Part shown: positions 1 through 13,200 of the stretch, one piece after another
Numbering within the stretch: position 1 is the first letter of the stretch
Layout of the letters: every line of letters begins with the position of its first letter
DNA from: Amblyornis subalaris
Lineage: Eukaryota > Chordata > Aves > Passeriformes > Ptilonorhynchidae
Direction: 5' to 3'
Assembly (NCBI GenBank): GCA_018881555.1
Contig: JACAXG010000007.1
Coordinates: 16,349,235-16,413,234, forward strand
DNA length: 64,000 nt
The notes under the pieces: model-generated
What the model was told of the DNA's origin: nothing
The model's input: the letters and a program-made list of their open reading frames with translations, nothing else
The model's database searches: none
Translations under genes and position numbers: made by a program

Positions 1-1104
1 TCCTCTTTTTCTGTTTATGCTTCTCTTTTTTTTAATTTCCTTTCTTGTGAAAACCTACACGTTATCTCAAGCTTCTAGACAGTCAGCTAATTTTTCTGTT
101 TTTCTGTATGTTCGGCACAGGACTGAAATGAAAATTAATAATCCCTTCCAAAAATGTGCAGGTATCTGTATATACTACAGAGGCCAGGAGATCCTAAAGA
201 CAGAGCAGTTTACTAATATTATGCAATTACAAAACTATTCCCCTCAAGTAACACTACTTTTTTTTTTGCCTTACTCTTTAGAAGACCCACCCTTCACAAG
301 CCACAATCCTGAACTAGTACCTAGGACAAAACAAGAAGTGAAACCCTAAAGGGAGGGCTGACTGCCAACAGACCTGACTTTACCTTCTTTCTCATTAATC
401 TACCTTCTCTTCTTTCAATCCACTATTTTTGTCACTTCCCAGATTTACTTCACTTTTTACTTCTGGGACTTGGCTGTCTTAGTCTTTCTTCCCTCATGCT
501 CCACTCCTCCTTTTTTAATTCTCTCTCTTATTCCAACAAATGCTCCATAGCAGACAGATTCATTCATCTCTAGCACCTTATCTGGTGGAGCATATGTTTC
601 TTTTCTTTGAGGTCAGATTAACTATTCCTTATAAATGTTACAAAGAAAAAATATGTGTTGGCAGCAAGTTCTGCTACTCTTAGCCATCATTTTTGTCCAC
701 TGCAGTAAGCCCATTTAACATGCTTAAACATGCCTTTTGTCAACTGCAACAAAAGCAAAAAGCAGCTGAATTCTAGTTAATAAATCATTTTCTGGAAGTA
801 AAAACCGCCTGAGAAATATGATGCCAAGTAGTTAACGTATGTTATTCTTACAGAGAGGAAAATTGAGGAGAAAAAGTTTAATCAGCTTTTGTTATCACAG
901 AAGATGCTTTCTATGTATAACTCTGTGTGTCTATTCATTGTACTGTTTTGAAAAAAAAGAGATCACACCAAAGTGCAGTGCGTTTCTTTAGACAGATTCA
1001 CCCATCCCCAGTTGGTCTCATTTCCCAATTAGAAAACCAATTCACTAGTATCTAAATTTGAAACATAAGCCTCTATCCCATTAGGCCAACTCATACAACC
1101 TTTA

Positions 1105-1142
1105 TGTATGTGTACATATATATATNTGTGTGTGTGCGTGTG
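1105..1142. repeat. TA/TG microsatellite
   Basis: An alternating purine-pyrimidine run changes from TATG to TA to TG units, with one N inside it. Such tracts are length-variable and may contain assembly uncertainty. Confidence 0.85.
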
Positions 1143-1330
1143 CAAAACGATATACCACGCGAAACCCTGGAATCACGCAACAGGGAACCATAGCATTTTC
1201 CACTCTCCAGCTCATAGCTTTCCCTGTCCACAGAAAAGATCCAAGAACCACAACAAGAAGCAGTTAAAAAGAAGTCAAGATGTTTAAGAAGTCAGTATTT
1301 TAAAACCCAACAAATCATTATTTAAAGGGT

Positions 1331-1374
1331 GAACCAAATTTAAGTGGTGAATTTGGANGAACCAAATTTAAGTG
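1331..1374 (+). repeat. Short direct repeat, 28-bp spacing
   Basis: A 16-base word beginning GAACCAAATTTAAG occurs at 1331-1346 and again at 1359-1374, so the repeat period is 28 bases. One N lies between the copies. It looks like a local duplication. Confidence 0.8.
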
Positions 1375-2913
1375 AAAAGCAAATGAGAGCAATAGAAGCT
1401 GATCAAGCACTGTATTACGGTCTGTCATTAATCTGCACTGGTTATCTAAAAAGATCAGGAAGAACAGACAAAAGCATAAAAGAAAGAATGTTTCTTTCTT
1501 CATCTTTTCTAGCTACTCTACTCTTGTTTCAGATTATCAGTTAAGAAATAATATACAAAATGTAGATTTCATACCAGGATTACTGTGTTACACCCTGTGT
1601 AGGCAAATGTAGGAATAAATTAGCACCTTGGCAAGCCTGGCCGGACAAGCATTACAAACTCCTATAAGCAAGGCCCTGTAGAAAATCCCTTAAACATAGC
1701 AAGCAAACAGAATTTTTAATCAGTTTGTCTGCCTTATCTACCTCCTGCCAAAAATACTTCACAACTCTCCTGTCTTCTGAGATGGCTCCTGCCTTTCTCT
1801 CTATTCTTAGAGTGCATCTTATCCACTGAGAAAAAGTAAGCAGGTTGTTTCTGAACATACAAGTCTCTGTTCCATTCCTCAAAACCAGCATCTCATCCCC
1901 TTGCTGAGGAGAAGAAAATAACACTTGCAAATCTGTTATTGTATGCCATACATGGTACTGAGCAAAGGACACAAGGAAATAAGACAAAAACTCCAAGATA
2001 CCATTAATTTAATGACAATTCTGTCTGCTAGAGAGTGGTATCAAGAAGTAGATAATATTGAGAAAGAGAAAAAATGCCCAGAGTTTTTCTGGCTGTGCTG
2101 TATTTCTAGCACAGGAAGCTTTGCTGGTTCCCAGGAAATTTTGAGAGACTGGAATGTTCACACCCAGGGCTGAGACAGCATCATCTAAATTACAGCAACT
2201 ACACCATTGAAACATTTTTATGTTAGTATAGCCCCTTCTAAGGAATTTTTTTTCCCACTTATTTTGTTCTGGTGCTAACCCTTCTTTCCTTCTGACATTG
2301 CAATGGATTTAATCTTTCAAAAGCAATTGGAAGTGAAATTGGAAGTTTGTGTATATCCACTGTTTGAGTTCTATAAAAACAGAAAAGTAGGGACTATCAT
2401 GAAGTTTTTATAAGTACTGAACTAAATATATATTAAAAATATATCAGTTTATGAAGTCACACGAGAAAGTCTATATGAGAACGTGTACTAGAAAATTGGG
2501 GNAAAAAAAGTCATCAATGAAAAACATGAATATGGCTTTTTCCCTGTGCAAAGTAATTTTGTTTTAACTGCATTTCCTCACAATACTGTGGCTGGTCTCA
2601 TNAGAGTTTGAAACAAAATTAATGAAAAAAACCCAACAATTGATTAAAAAAAAAAGAGTTTAGACAGTTAATAAACTTCAAGCACAAGACTTTTCCATTA
2701 ACCATGTCTCCTCTAATATCTCCAGTGCTCTTACCTGTTTTTGCCAAGGGAGAAGAGCAGGGAACCCTATTTCCTACAGTTTAACAAGTCCTTTCTAAAA
2801 CACAACACAGCTGCAACCAGAAGTGTGTTGCAGCTTCCAAGCAAAGCCATTATTTCTTGCCTGTTTTCTGAATCTCAAGGAATATCAACTCACTCCCAGG
2901 AAATAAAAACACA

Positions 2914-2936
2914 TAAACAAACAAACAAACAAACCC
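2914..2936. repeat. (AAAC)n microsatellite
   Basis: Five or so consecutive AAAC units form a simple tetranucleotide repeat. Confidence 0.9.
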
Positions 2937-5600
2937 CTAGCATTTCCACAGATTAATTGGAAAGTTCTGCCACCAAAGAATTTTGATTTATAGTGGAGAT
3001 TTCCCTTGGCAACTGAAAGAAGTTGTGATGTTTGCATATACTAAAAATGAGAGTAACTGGATCTGGAAAAGACAGCTTGACCCAGATCACAAGAAGTGGT
3101 CAGTCTATTTGGTATAACTCTGAAATGAAAAGTGGTACAAAAGTAGTCTCAGAATTTTTGACCACTTCTCCCACCTCTGAGACCCCTCAGCACCAAGTTG
3201 GTCAAGCTATGGATTAGAGTATGTACTGTGTTTGCAGAGAAAGACGTAATACAGAAGTGTAAGTGACCATGTAAAGCTCTCCTCTTTTCCCGCTTCCATA
3301 GCCAGAAGTGTAAGATGGGGAAACATGTGCTGTTTCTGTCCCCCAAAATAAAGTTTGAAAGAATTTTGAGTCTCTGAAACACTAACCAAAAATATTATAT
3401 AATCCCAGACACCACAAGCTTGCACACTGTTACGAATGGATTTTACGCAGGTAATAAGGGTTTAAACCAGGCTTTTGTCTCTGCTCAGATTTATAGTAGT
3501 TCTTGCGAAGATNGCCAGCACCTCAGCCACAGTAAAATCACATTCGTTATAGATTCTTAATGATGGCCAATCTCNTCTATTAAAAATGAATTATTTATTC
3601 AACAGACACAAAAACAACAGACATAAGGTTCTAACAAACTATGCACTACACAGGACAGACAAAGGAGATAATAAACACTGTGCCACNGTCGGTAATGGGC
3701 TCAAATATGCCAATCACTAACTACACAGGGTAACGAGATTTCACTAGTGAGTTATAATATAAATATACAGTGCATGATATAGATCTATGGCTAGNCAAGG
3801 AATAGTACAGTTTAGAAGCTCATATGACTTACCAAACCTGAAGTATTATGGTATGGTGTGCTGAGGCTTCTTTCACTCAACTTCCAGAAGAGAAGAATTA
3901 GTCAAAGCCAGCGTCNCAGCTTGAGGGGTCTTTTTCCTCTCACACTTTGGGGTGCATAGAGGATTTTTTCCAACTTGTGTGAGGCAGAGTGAATCTTTTA
4001 TACCTTGTAAAGCTTGGTGTCTATCAGCCACAAAAATACCAGCATAACCTCTCTTTACAGTAGTTGTTCACTGTCATATCAGCCTGGTGTCTATGAGTCT
4101 GCGAGACCATGGGAAAAGGAGAGATCTTTCTGGTTTGTGCAAAAGAGCAGATAACCTTCTTGAGCCAGGTTTGGGACTGCCTTGCCAAACACACACATCC
4201 TCACATATCCATAAATTCATTATTAGGNTTGCAAAGATAGTAAAGTTTGGTCTTTGTCACCTCTTCCCCCACAGGACCTGAACACCTCCTTACACTGTTA
4301 TGAAATTTGGACTTAATTTTCTCTACTAACCTAGGTCTAAGTCAGAAGACAACTGGCTATCTTACCCAGCAGAATCTGCTTTGGCCAATAAAAGAGAATA
4401 AATANTCCACTCTCAATAGAATCACTCAAACCAACAAACCACCCTAGAGTAAAGGCAATTTATCGAGATGCAGGCNGTTGGGTTTTCTCACCCTTTCTCT
4501 ACAGAATAGACAGGTTTAGACCACACAGCACTAAATTTATTGATATTTTTCTTGCAGGTAGTTTTCTCTGTAGTATAGNGCACTGATACTGCAGTTTCTC
4601 CTCTGCTTTCCCCACACCTCTGAGTGGATGAATGCAAGGTGAAGCTGCCCCAAGCCTTTACATCTTCCAGATGCAGCAGTTCCGACCGCAGGAAACAGAA
4701 GGGAAACCCAACTCAATATCACAACGTTGACAGGAGAAAACATTGAATGCAGCCATGACAGACTGGTTTGTTTGAAAGTGGGGTTGCATTCAAAGAACAG
4801 TTGTATGTTTGGGGGGACCCATGACACTTAATTCAAACCTGACCCCTGCACGTGCCATCAGCAAGACGGAAAGAGTAGGAAATGTCAAATTCCCCTTCCC
4901 TCCATGCTGTCACCCTTCCAGAAAGTATGGGCAAAGGCCAAAGTAAAAAGTACTTCCTTCCTCTTGAGCCACAGTCAAGCAACCAATGCAGGTTTGTCAC
5001 CATGATGTCACAACCTCTGTGATTCAGAGACACTTAACGGAGGCATCCACTGAAAACTTACATGAGGACTGATGGAGTGCAATGGGGTTGCTGGTTTCTT
5101 CCACTGAGGCACGTTCTGGTTTCTTGTAGAGTGCACCCAAGAAGCACATTAGCGACCCACTAGCAGAAGCACAGGAAAAGCCAACATCCAGCCACCTCAG
5201 AGTGGGGTCTGCAGTAGTATTCCCCCAAATACTTTTAGTTTTGAGTGACCTCAGCACNCCCACAACTGAGAAGACCAGAAGCAGAAGACCAATGGGATTC
5301 TGTCTGGATCCACAGGGTGGTGACTTTCCTTCTACTTGATCTGTCTCTCACTCTTTCTCCACACCCCAAAGGATANATTCCTGTGTATCTCTCTCTACCT
5401 CACATTCACCATTAAATAAAATCCATACTGTTGACTTTGGCATATGATCTGATTTGCACCTTAGTTCAGGTAGAGGCATCTCTAATAATTGTAACAATTG
5501 GATCTTAGCATTATTTTGGCATAGTCATTGCAGGATACTGTTCTGACCGGAAGTGAGTTTGACAATAGTCTGGACCCCTCTGATATGGACCTCTCTTAGA

Positions 5601-5708
5601 GAAACTTTGAAACTTTGCCACAGCTTCCCTCTGAGAGAGGTTGTGTTGTTCCTTCTGTGGGAACTTTTGGAAACTTTGCCACTGGTGCTCCGTGTGGGAA
5701 CTTTTGGA
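5601..5708 (+). repeat. Short imperfect direct repeats at 5' end of retroviral remnant
   Basis: A 16-base word, TGTGGGAACTTTTGGA, occurs exactly at 5656-5671 and 5693-5708. The 13-base word GAAACTTTGCCAC occurs at 5609-5621 and 5670-5682. The interleaved copies suggest local duplication in a retroviral leader or LTR-edge sequence. Confidence 0.75.
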
Positions 5709-5797
5709 CAAAATACCTGTCCAGGGTGGCTAATGAGAAAAAAAATATTTTGTTGTCCTTCCTTGGAAAATTTGTTAATTGCCCCTCTACCCCAGGG

Positions 5798-6243
5798 ATG
5801 GAGTTGGCACAAGAAAATTGGGAAAATAAGCAATCGGTTAATCAATTGGAAGAGGAAATAATATTATCTTTACAAGATTTGGTGAAAGAATTGTACTTTC
5901 ACCAAAATCAGGAAAATGAAAAAACTGCAGGCAGAGGCATTGCTTGCTCCTGAGCTCAAGAGGCTTTGCATTGCTTGCAGCCAAGCAGGATCATGTGCAA
6001 AACCTCAGGCAGAACTTTGGGATGCACATGAGAGAGAGAATCTTACAGGAAGAATTGCAGGACGTCACATTCTCTGAAACAAGATCTTGTAACTCAGACC
6101 TTTTATGTTCAGTGNAGGAGTTGAGAGATGGTGAAGGAGTCTGTTCTAATAAACAGCAAAATGTAACGTTTGCATTGACATCTGATGACGAGGAAGTAGC
6201 GTGTCAGCCCTTAATTAAAACTGAAACAAAAAATGATTGCTAG
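5798..6243 (+). pseudogene. Gag-like remnant (broken)
   Basis: An ATG at 5798 opens a frame rich in Glu, Gln, Leu and Lys, with the spacing of a coiled coil over roughly the first 45 residues. This frame closes at 5953. A second open frame of similar composition spans 5944-6243 in another phase, so at least one frameshift separates them. It contains an N and ends at a TAG. Long amino-terminal coiled coils are known for spuma-like Gag proteins, which is why I suggest gag, but no zinc knuckle or capsid motif is visible. It is not functional as it stands. It could also be an unrelated pseudogene. Confidence 0.3.
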
Positions 6244-6546
6244 GGTCAGCAAACTGCTACTAAAACAGCTACTGAGATACAAAAGTCCAGTCATAAATCA
6301 GGGAAGATTGAAATCCAGTCAATATTAATGCATCTTGGGATGCCAAGAAGCCNGGTGTACTTCCCAGAGAGTAGAGTTAAAATCACTGGAGTAAACCAAG
6401 CATTATCTGCCAAACTGATAAGGCTAATTCATGGTTCCTGGCTGAGAAGCTAGAAGCTTTGCGTTGTTAGCTAGAACAATNCTAATCTTAACCCTAAAAG
6501 AAATCTGGTTCAAGCAGTTAAAGCATTCCCTAATTCACAAGCAGAG

Positions 6547-6732
6547 GTGTTTGCCGACTTTTTGCAAGCAGTCTCGCTTCCTCCNGACATGAAATTAATT
6601 GGAGGAGACTCCCCTGCAAAGATGGGGGAAGCAGCAAGAGTAGTGCAGCAAGCACTGCAAAGGAAATCAGTTGTACTACAGGACCTGAAGATCCCCTTGN
6701 GATTTGGCTCATTGGCACATCTTAATACATGA
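6547..6732 (+). pseudogene. Ala/Gln-rich open block, possible retroviral fragment
   Basis: This 61-codon frame contains hydrophobic helices followed by a segment rich in Ala, Gln and Val, and it includes two N bases. It begins inside a longer open stretch in the same phase that reaches back to about 6490. Its position between the gag-like and env-like blocks fits a capsid or matrix remnant, but I find no diagnostic motif. Confidence 0.2.
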
Positions 6733-6912
6733 CCTATTGGGGATAGTCCTCTATGGGATTTAAAAATCAAGAGCTGCTGTGTAATTCCATGGCTAATTTC
6801 AAGATATATTGGGCCCACATCCAACAGGCAGAGTATTGTGGAATCCCTCACACCCACTACCCATTAAAGAACACTCCAAGCCTTGGGACTCACAGGCTAG
6901 GAACAGTGGCTA

Positions 6913-7104
6913 ATGAGAATTGGGTTGATGACTGCAATCNGATCTGTATTTTTAATAACTGGGATAGTTATTGTACACTGTATGATTACTNGTGTTATTG
7001 CTTCTGCTATTTCTGTATTTTCTGCTACAATAAACTATCTCCATCACCCCTGTGGACAACTCATGAACCGAGGAAAAGTCGCTGGAAAACAGTGTTTGAG
7101 CTGA
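6913..7104 (+). pseudogene. Env-tail-like remnant with one transmembrane segment
   Basis: The frame has about 30 consecutive hydrophobic residues (roughly residues 9-42, interrupted by two X from N bases). A short polar tail with Arg and Lys follows, then a stop. A single membrane span followed by a short basic tail at the end of the element is the layout of a retroviral transmembrane subunit. No fusion peptide, CX6CC motif or surface subunit is visible upstream, so only the distal end would remain. The call rests on layout, not on sequence matching. Confidence 0.3.
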
Positions 7105-7139
7105 GGGGTGATGTAAGAAAAAATTATAGAGTGTAATTT

Positions 7140-9600
7140 GCTTTCAATATTTTCATGGGGTTTTTTTGTAGTTTGTGTGGGGTGAGGTTTTCTAATGGAG
7201 CAGTCAGTATTAATAATCTTACTCCCCTTGTATAAATCATAATCAACATGGAGCATCTTCCCAGGATGCCACTCTGGTCTGAGTATAAATTAGCAAATGC
7301 ATCAAACATTGGAACAGCATTTTTGGATCACTTCCAGTCACTAAAGTAGTACATTTATACTAATATTCATGCCAAGTAGCCCATTTTTGCAAGTAACAAG
7401 TATGCAGTTTCTCTATTTGCATGAATTCTCAAAATATGGCTAAAGGAACAAGGCGCATCTTACAATATTTTTTTCACATGGCGATCTGTGATATGCTACA
7501 GTCACAGGATTATTTTCCTTGATGTGTACTACTAACAAGGGACAATGCCAAATGATGTACAAAACAAACTAGTGCACAACCTTCCACACCAGGGCTACCA
7601 AACCGTTTAAAAAGATGAAATGCACTAGTAGGCCCAAAAGCAGAGTTCACAATGGGCACTTTTGGTCCCCATTTTCAATAAAAGTATCGACAGTGACCCT
7701 GGACAGGAAATCAGAGAGGCTTCAGGCAGTAGGATGTGTGATTAGGCTGACTGTGGGAATAGCCTTTTTATCTCAATTTTATTCTTTTTTTTACAGCATC
7801 TCAACAATTTCCAGTACCAGATTTGAAATTCTCTTTACCAGTCACACCAATGTAAACTCAATCCCACTCTCTGCACAAGTATTGAAACAGATGGTCACAT
7901 CTCATTTAATTTAGCACTTCTTGCTTTATCTTTCCTTCTGATGACCCTCTGTAAATCATAGCTGTTAAGCTAAATCACAGTATTTAAACTGCTTCTGCAC
8001 CATAAACAACACTCCCTTGAGCTTTCTGTAGCTCTGACCTTTACCAGACATCATAATTTTAATTTATATACCTGACCACAAACCCCCATCTCATCTCTAT
8101 GAAACCTAATTGGTAAAGGATTACTGCCTCTGGACAGAGTCAGGACTACCAGCAAATCAGAACAGCTAATGTCCAGCCAGCACATGCAGTTCAAAACNAT
8201 GGGGCACCAGATTTCTATTCTCTACTGCTCTCTGTTACCGTTATGGAAACATCCAGCAGCCATATCATAGAAATCTAGTGAATTCCATCAAACTGTAAGG
8301 GTAAAATTTTGAAGGGAAAAAAAAAGAAAAAAAAAAACACCCAGTTTATTGATTGGGAGACAATACTTAGATGCTGAAAATGCCTTTGAACTAACAGGTA
8401 CTCAAATGCCTATTAACGANACTCCACAGAAATTTTCCATAGGGATCTGGAGAAAGAAGACTTGATTTTTGCAGTTGAGTCTGGACATGCGTTCTGGTCC
8501 AGAGGGAAGTGTTGCCAGCTCACCAAAATGATCAGAGAAATCACTCCATTACTAAATGCTAATGCAGCATATAGGATTGGAACACGTGACCACAACAACG
8601 TTGGGGATCACATTTAACCTCTCGATTGACCAGTTAATTAGAGGCGGGGAAAGTCGAACTCCTAAGAGTTTCATCAAGGTCCCATAGACATTGCTTGCCT
8701 TCAAAGAACCAGCAATTTTTCTAAGATATTTATAAGACATTTTCTTTCCTTTTTAGTGTTAAAGGAAAATATCCCAAAAGCCAGTTAGAAACAAGATTGC
8801 TATTCCATATTGGACCAAGTCTTCTGTAGCTTTTCACATATATAAATCATTCCATCCAGAACTTTTAATGTAGAGTTCTGTACAGCATCTGATCAAATGT
8901 AAGTATCAGATAGGCATAGCTGTGGGGAAAAAATAGCATATAAAATATTTTGTGTGTGAAATTTATTTTTTAATCAATACATAAGCAGTTCCTTAAAATA
9001 TTTTTACATAATTCCTAGGTTAAAAAAATACCTATCGTAGACTCAACNTTAGTGCATTTGCATTGAAACCATGTATGGTGTTTCAAAGCCTACAACAAAT
9101 AATTTCACTTTGGAGAATTTGAGTATTTCTAAAATAACAGAAAGGGAAAAGTGAATAAGACAAATATAGAGAAGCCATTTAAAAAAAAGAACTTTCATAT
9201 AGACGGAAAAAATAACCCAAATTTTTTAGTCTCTCATAGCAGAAACCTGCAGATCTGACACNGCTTAGATTTGTTTAAATTACTTTGCTTTACCAGTGTA
9301 AAATATGTGAGACATCTTAGGTATATTCAGAAAGTTTGTGTAGGAGATGAATTTGGCTCTCAGCTTTTGAAATAGTTTGTGTTGTAGCAGGTTCGCTTTG
9401 TGATTCCCATGGCTGCAGCAGAGTTTTCATTTACATTTTTACTGCATTTTGGTGCAATTCAATTTGAACTCTAGGCAAGGTCTTCCATGTTCTGAAAAAT
9501 CCAGAACTGACTCTGAAGAGAGCATACAAATGTAATCGGCACAACCTTTTTTTCTGTACAATGTTCTTTATTTTCAGACAAATAGGCTCATGCATAAAAC
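7140..9600. other. Non-coding stretch, nothing recognised
   Basis: The stretch is AT-rich, has scattered short open frames and an A-rich tract at 8318-8340, and shows no identifiable repeat or exon. If the retroviral remnant before it had a 3' LTR, it would begin near 7109. I could not find its end or any terminal repeat. Confidence 0.55.
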
Positions 9601-9635
9601 CCTCCTGCACATCGAGTATTGGTAAAATATTCTTT

Positions 9636-10260
9636 TCACATCAGGAAATAGATTTGTGCATGCCAGACATGCCCCAAAGGTATTGGACAGGTGGAGACAT
9701 CTGACTGAAAAAAATGTTCTATTCTCAACAAAGCCACAGCAAACTCTGCTATGCTCCCTGAAATCTCACCTGTATATGAAGGGACATTGACTATCCAATC
9801 AAAAAAAAGCTCAGAGGAGCAACTTAGGGCTCCTAAAATTTTTACCGAGGGAACAAAAAGCTGACCTTTCAAGTCTCCTATCAAGGTGTCTAGTTACATC
9901 CCACTAGTGAGAATTAGTTATGGTCAGGACTGTCAGAAAGGCCTTACAAGAGCACAACAATAGCTGCATGCTCCAATTCTCCTGAGGCCCATCCAGTTGC
10001 ACCATAAATGCTCCATTCCATTCAGAATGCACAGTCATGTGCAGCCTTTTCTCATCACATAGATCCATCCACAGATATTCCCAAACTCTATTATTTCCCC
10101 ACAAATTATATGTGGCACCGGTGACAAAAGGTGAGAAATGAGGATCTATACATAAACAGTGTTTAATTCTGAGGAGAAAATCACCCAGTGTGGCTGTTCA
10201 GGGGTCTCAGCCAATGTAAACTATTATCCAGACTGACAAAAAATTCAGAGCACACACACA
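9636..10260 (-). mobile_element. Possible LTR plus internal fragment, reverse orientation
   Basis: Read on the - strand, 10260 down to about 10110 looks like the R-U5 end of an LTR. A CTCCTCAG/ATTAAA polyadenylation-like block is followed about 60 bases later by a TTTTGTCACCGGTGCCAC motif. Two adjacent open frames follow on the same strand (10104-9904 and 9884-9636), as a decayed internal region might. I know no exact family for it and found no second LTR or target duplication. Confidence 0.2.
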
Positions 10261-10269
10261 CTCAGATAT

Positions 10270-13200
10270 ATACAGTGGTATTTATACACATACAAAGAAC
10301 AAACAGTTGTGAAAGTCTCCAGCCAAATGTATTCGTGTACATAGTTACTTAACCCTGGTAAACTGTCACATTTCAGGACAGAAATGATGCAACACAAGTT
10401 CAGAAATCCTGCTTATACAGGTGGGAANTCATTTTCCCAGCTGTGGCAAGAAAATTACAAGCATTACCCACAGACATATTGAAAAGTCAATTTTAAAATA
10501 ATCAATCTACTAAGCATACTTTTAAGTTACAGTATTTTAGCATTTGTGATGCATGTGGGCTTACTCTTTAAAACTTGCTTCTCTTTCTAGTGACGCATCT
10601 TTGTAAGCTTATTTAAATAGGACACATGTGATGGTATTTANGTGCCTAAATATCTGAACAGCAGCAGAATTTCATAGCCAGAAACGTAGGGCTAGCTCTT
10701 GCACCCTCAGAAAATGATGACTACATTAATTTAAAATTTCTTCNATTTATAGCTACATGTGTTGTAAATGAAGTTCTCCCAACTAGCCAGAAATAAAAGC
10801 CATTAGACAAAGAGAGCATTTCATAAGGTAACACGGCTCAGNGCAATTCTAGAGCTGTAGTAGAGCACGACACATGTTTATATTCTTTAAAAAACCTACA
10901 TAAATTTGAAACACTGCAAAAGAAATATCTCTGGCTACAGAATTCATCATGCAACACTTGCAGTCTCCTCAGAGGGTGTGCAATACACACATACAGTCCC
11001 ACAGTTCATGTCCTAGCCAAGCAAGACAGCTGTTCACCCCATGGAACTCACCAAGACAGCCCCTCCAGGTGTGAAATCCTGCCTTTTGGGCTGCTCAGCT
11101 CAGATGGACTCAATTCCTTCATCTTCTCAGGTGTCTTTAGGAAAATACCTGCCCAGGTGATGCAGATCACCACACCTCCAATTAAGGTCAGTAGTACTGC
11201 CTGCCAACAAGGCTTATTTCTACAACGGCAAGTTTCTAAATTTTGTTTTTTAACTTCATGGTATCCATTTAAGATTACAAAATTTCAGCTGCTCCTGATT
11301 CAAACCAAGAAGCCAAAGGTGCACTGTCCCACACCATATTCCTGAAACAGTCAGCCTCTCTGATTTGGAAAACTCATCCACAGACCAACATAAATAATTT
11401 TTCCTGAAGCCTGATGTTCCCAAAAGGCTTATAATACTAATGAGAAGCTGCTAATATTTAATTTTGATTGTAAATCACAGGTGAACAGGTGCACTTTAAA
11501 GCATAAAATTAAATATTACAGGTAAAGTATTTCTTATTTATTATCATAAGCTTTACCAGACTTAAAAGACATAAAAGATTCCAGCTCCACATGAATGGGA
11601 ATCTTTGTCACTCTCTCTAAAGACCTGGTAACATTTAGCCAGCCTCCAAGAGTAACCTTTAAGATGCTGCTTACAAAGGTGCCATGAGGGATACTTAAAG
11701 TACACAGTCTGCAAACTTTTCCTTACTAATAGAGGGGATGCAGGAGAAGAGAAGGGAGAACNGGGCATCCAAAAAGTGCTGTTCTTCATTTGTAGTGTAT
11801 TACATGCAAAAGACTTATTAATCTAAACCAAGACATACTGTACTAAACTTTTTAATTATGTCTCTTAGGTATATTCAGGATCTCAGAATGCAATATTAAA
11901 AAAATTAAAAAGCACCACCTTTAGAAACGGAAATAATCATTAAATGAACCTAGACAGACAAGAAGATAAAGATTTTCCTTGAAGAATTTACAGCCTAGCA
12001 AGAAACATGGGAGGTTATAGAGAAGAACCATCTGTATCTTCAAATCAGATGTGCACAGGGAGAAAAGATCCATCAATCAACTTTCATACAGGGTGTATTT
12101 GTTGCTGCATTTTAGTTGAGGAACCACTACTAGATACTCCAGACATTTTACTAAATTTCACATGAAAAAAATCTGCCCCAACCAATGTAATTTTAAAGGC
12201 TAACCTTCACCTAGGAACATGCTTTCTCACTTGAAAAAGTTTGGTTGCTGAAGAGGAGCTGCTAATATAAGTCATTAACTTACCCCTCAGGGCTAGTAGC
12301 GGATGTGACACTACCATGGCACAATTTAGCAAGCCTTACTTTTGAGTAGGCTACTTTAAAGGGAGTAAAAACTGCCTTTAACTCCTACTAACCCACAGGA
12401 AAAAAAAATGTTTGCATGTCATTAATTTCCTGATAATCATTAAGCTATTTACTGATCTTGAGGTTTCAACANCAAGGCACTTTCTCTCACCAGATGTAAC
12501 CTTATCAATGACCAAATTCTGTGACGTGCCAAAATTTTTTTAAAAGTCTACCTTAGGATGTTTGTACTTGGTATTAATGTGTTGCATTTAAAATGTCAAA
12601 ATAAAATCTGGCTAATTTTGGATAAGCCAATTCACTTGCTATCTTTGCTGCCAATGCCTGCTGATCCTTCATGAAGATAAATTTGTCCTCTAAAAGTCTA
12701 TAACAGTTTTATTGACACTGAAAACTGTAGAAAGAGCATTAAAATATTCAAACCATTCCACAAGTTCCAAAAATCACAGATGCTTTTTAAACTTCAAAAC
12801 TACACCAGAGTTCAGATATCTGGGTAAGAGGCAGAAAACAAATGAACAAGTTGGAAACACTGGGAATGAGGCAGATACAGCACAGCAAAGAGTAGCAGAA
12901 CTGTTACTGGGATGCGAGTTGTTATCTGTCACTCTGGTGGCATTTATGAAATCTTCAAAATCCACAAATTTTATTTGAGAGTTAGGGCTAGAGAGGTACA
13001 AAATGTCTGTGCAATCATCGTGTCTTGGATATGAGCACCCATTGTAGTTACTATAAATGTAATTACAGGCTTTGATAGAGTCCTGAAAATCACAAGCCAA
13101 GTCTTTCCAGGAATAAGGAAATAAATGAGGGATCCTCTACAGAACAACCCACAGACTTCCTTCAGCCCCAAATTCTTCCNTGTAGCTCAGCTTTTCCGCA

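Larger units (their letters stand above)
1..5580. other. Non-coding stretch, no gene recognised
   Basis: I see no exon, repeat family or RNA gene in this AT-rich stretch beyond the short repeats listed separately. Open frames of up to 115 codons occur on both strands, but they overlap one another and have no acceptor or donor signals at useful places and no recognisable domain. The block is probably intergenic or intronic. Isolated single N bases are scattered through it. Confidence 0.6.
5590..7110 (+). mobile_element. Degraded, compact endogenous-retrovirus-like element
   Basis: The segment contains three separate open blocks that read like retroviral pieces in the expected order. A gag-like start with a charged, coiled-coil-like helix lies at 5798-6243. 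A middle block rich in Ala and Gln lies at 6547-6732. An env-tail-like block with a long hydrophobic segment lies at 6913-7104. A primer-binding-site-like motif beginning TGGTGC is at 5683, upstream of the gag-like ATG, and a purine-rich GAGGGG motif is near 7104. Stops and frame changes separate the blocks. There is no room for a pol gene and I see no reverse-transcriptase motif, so this would be an internally deleted copy. I could not define flanking LTRs. Class is unresolved; a spuma-like (ERVL) gag is one possibility. Confidence 0.4.

Noticed and set aside
12774..13100. Minus-strand frame with a natural-looking stretch and an acceptor-like TGATTTTCAG
   Set aside because: No donor follows in a useful place, an overlapping second frame is equally open, and nothing nearby continues it in phase.
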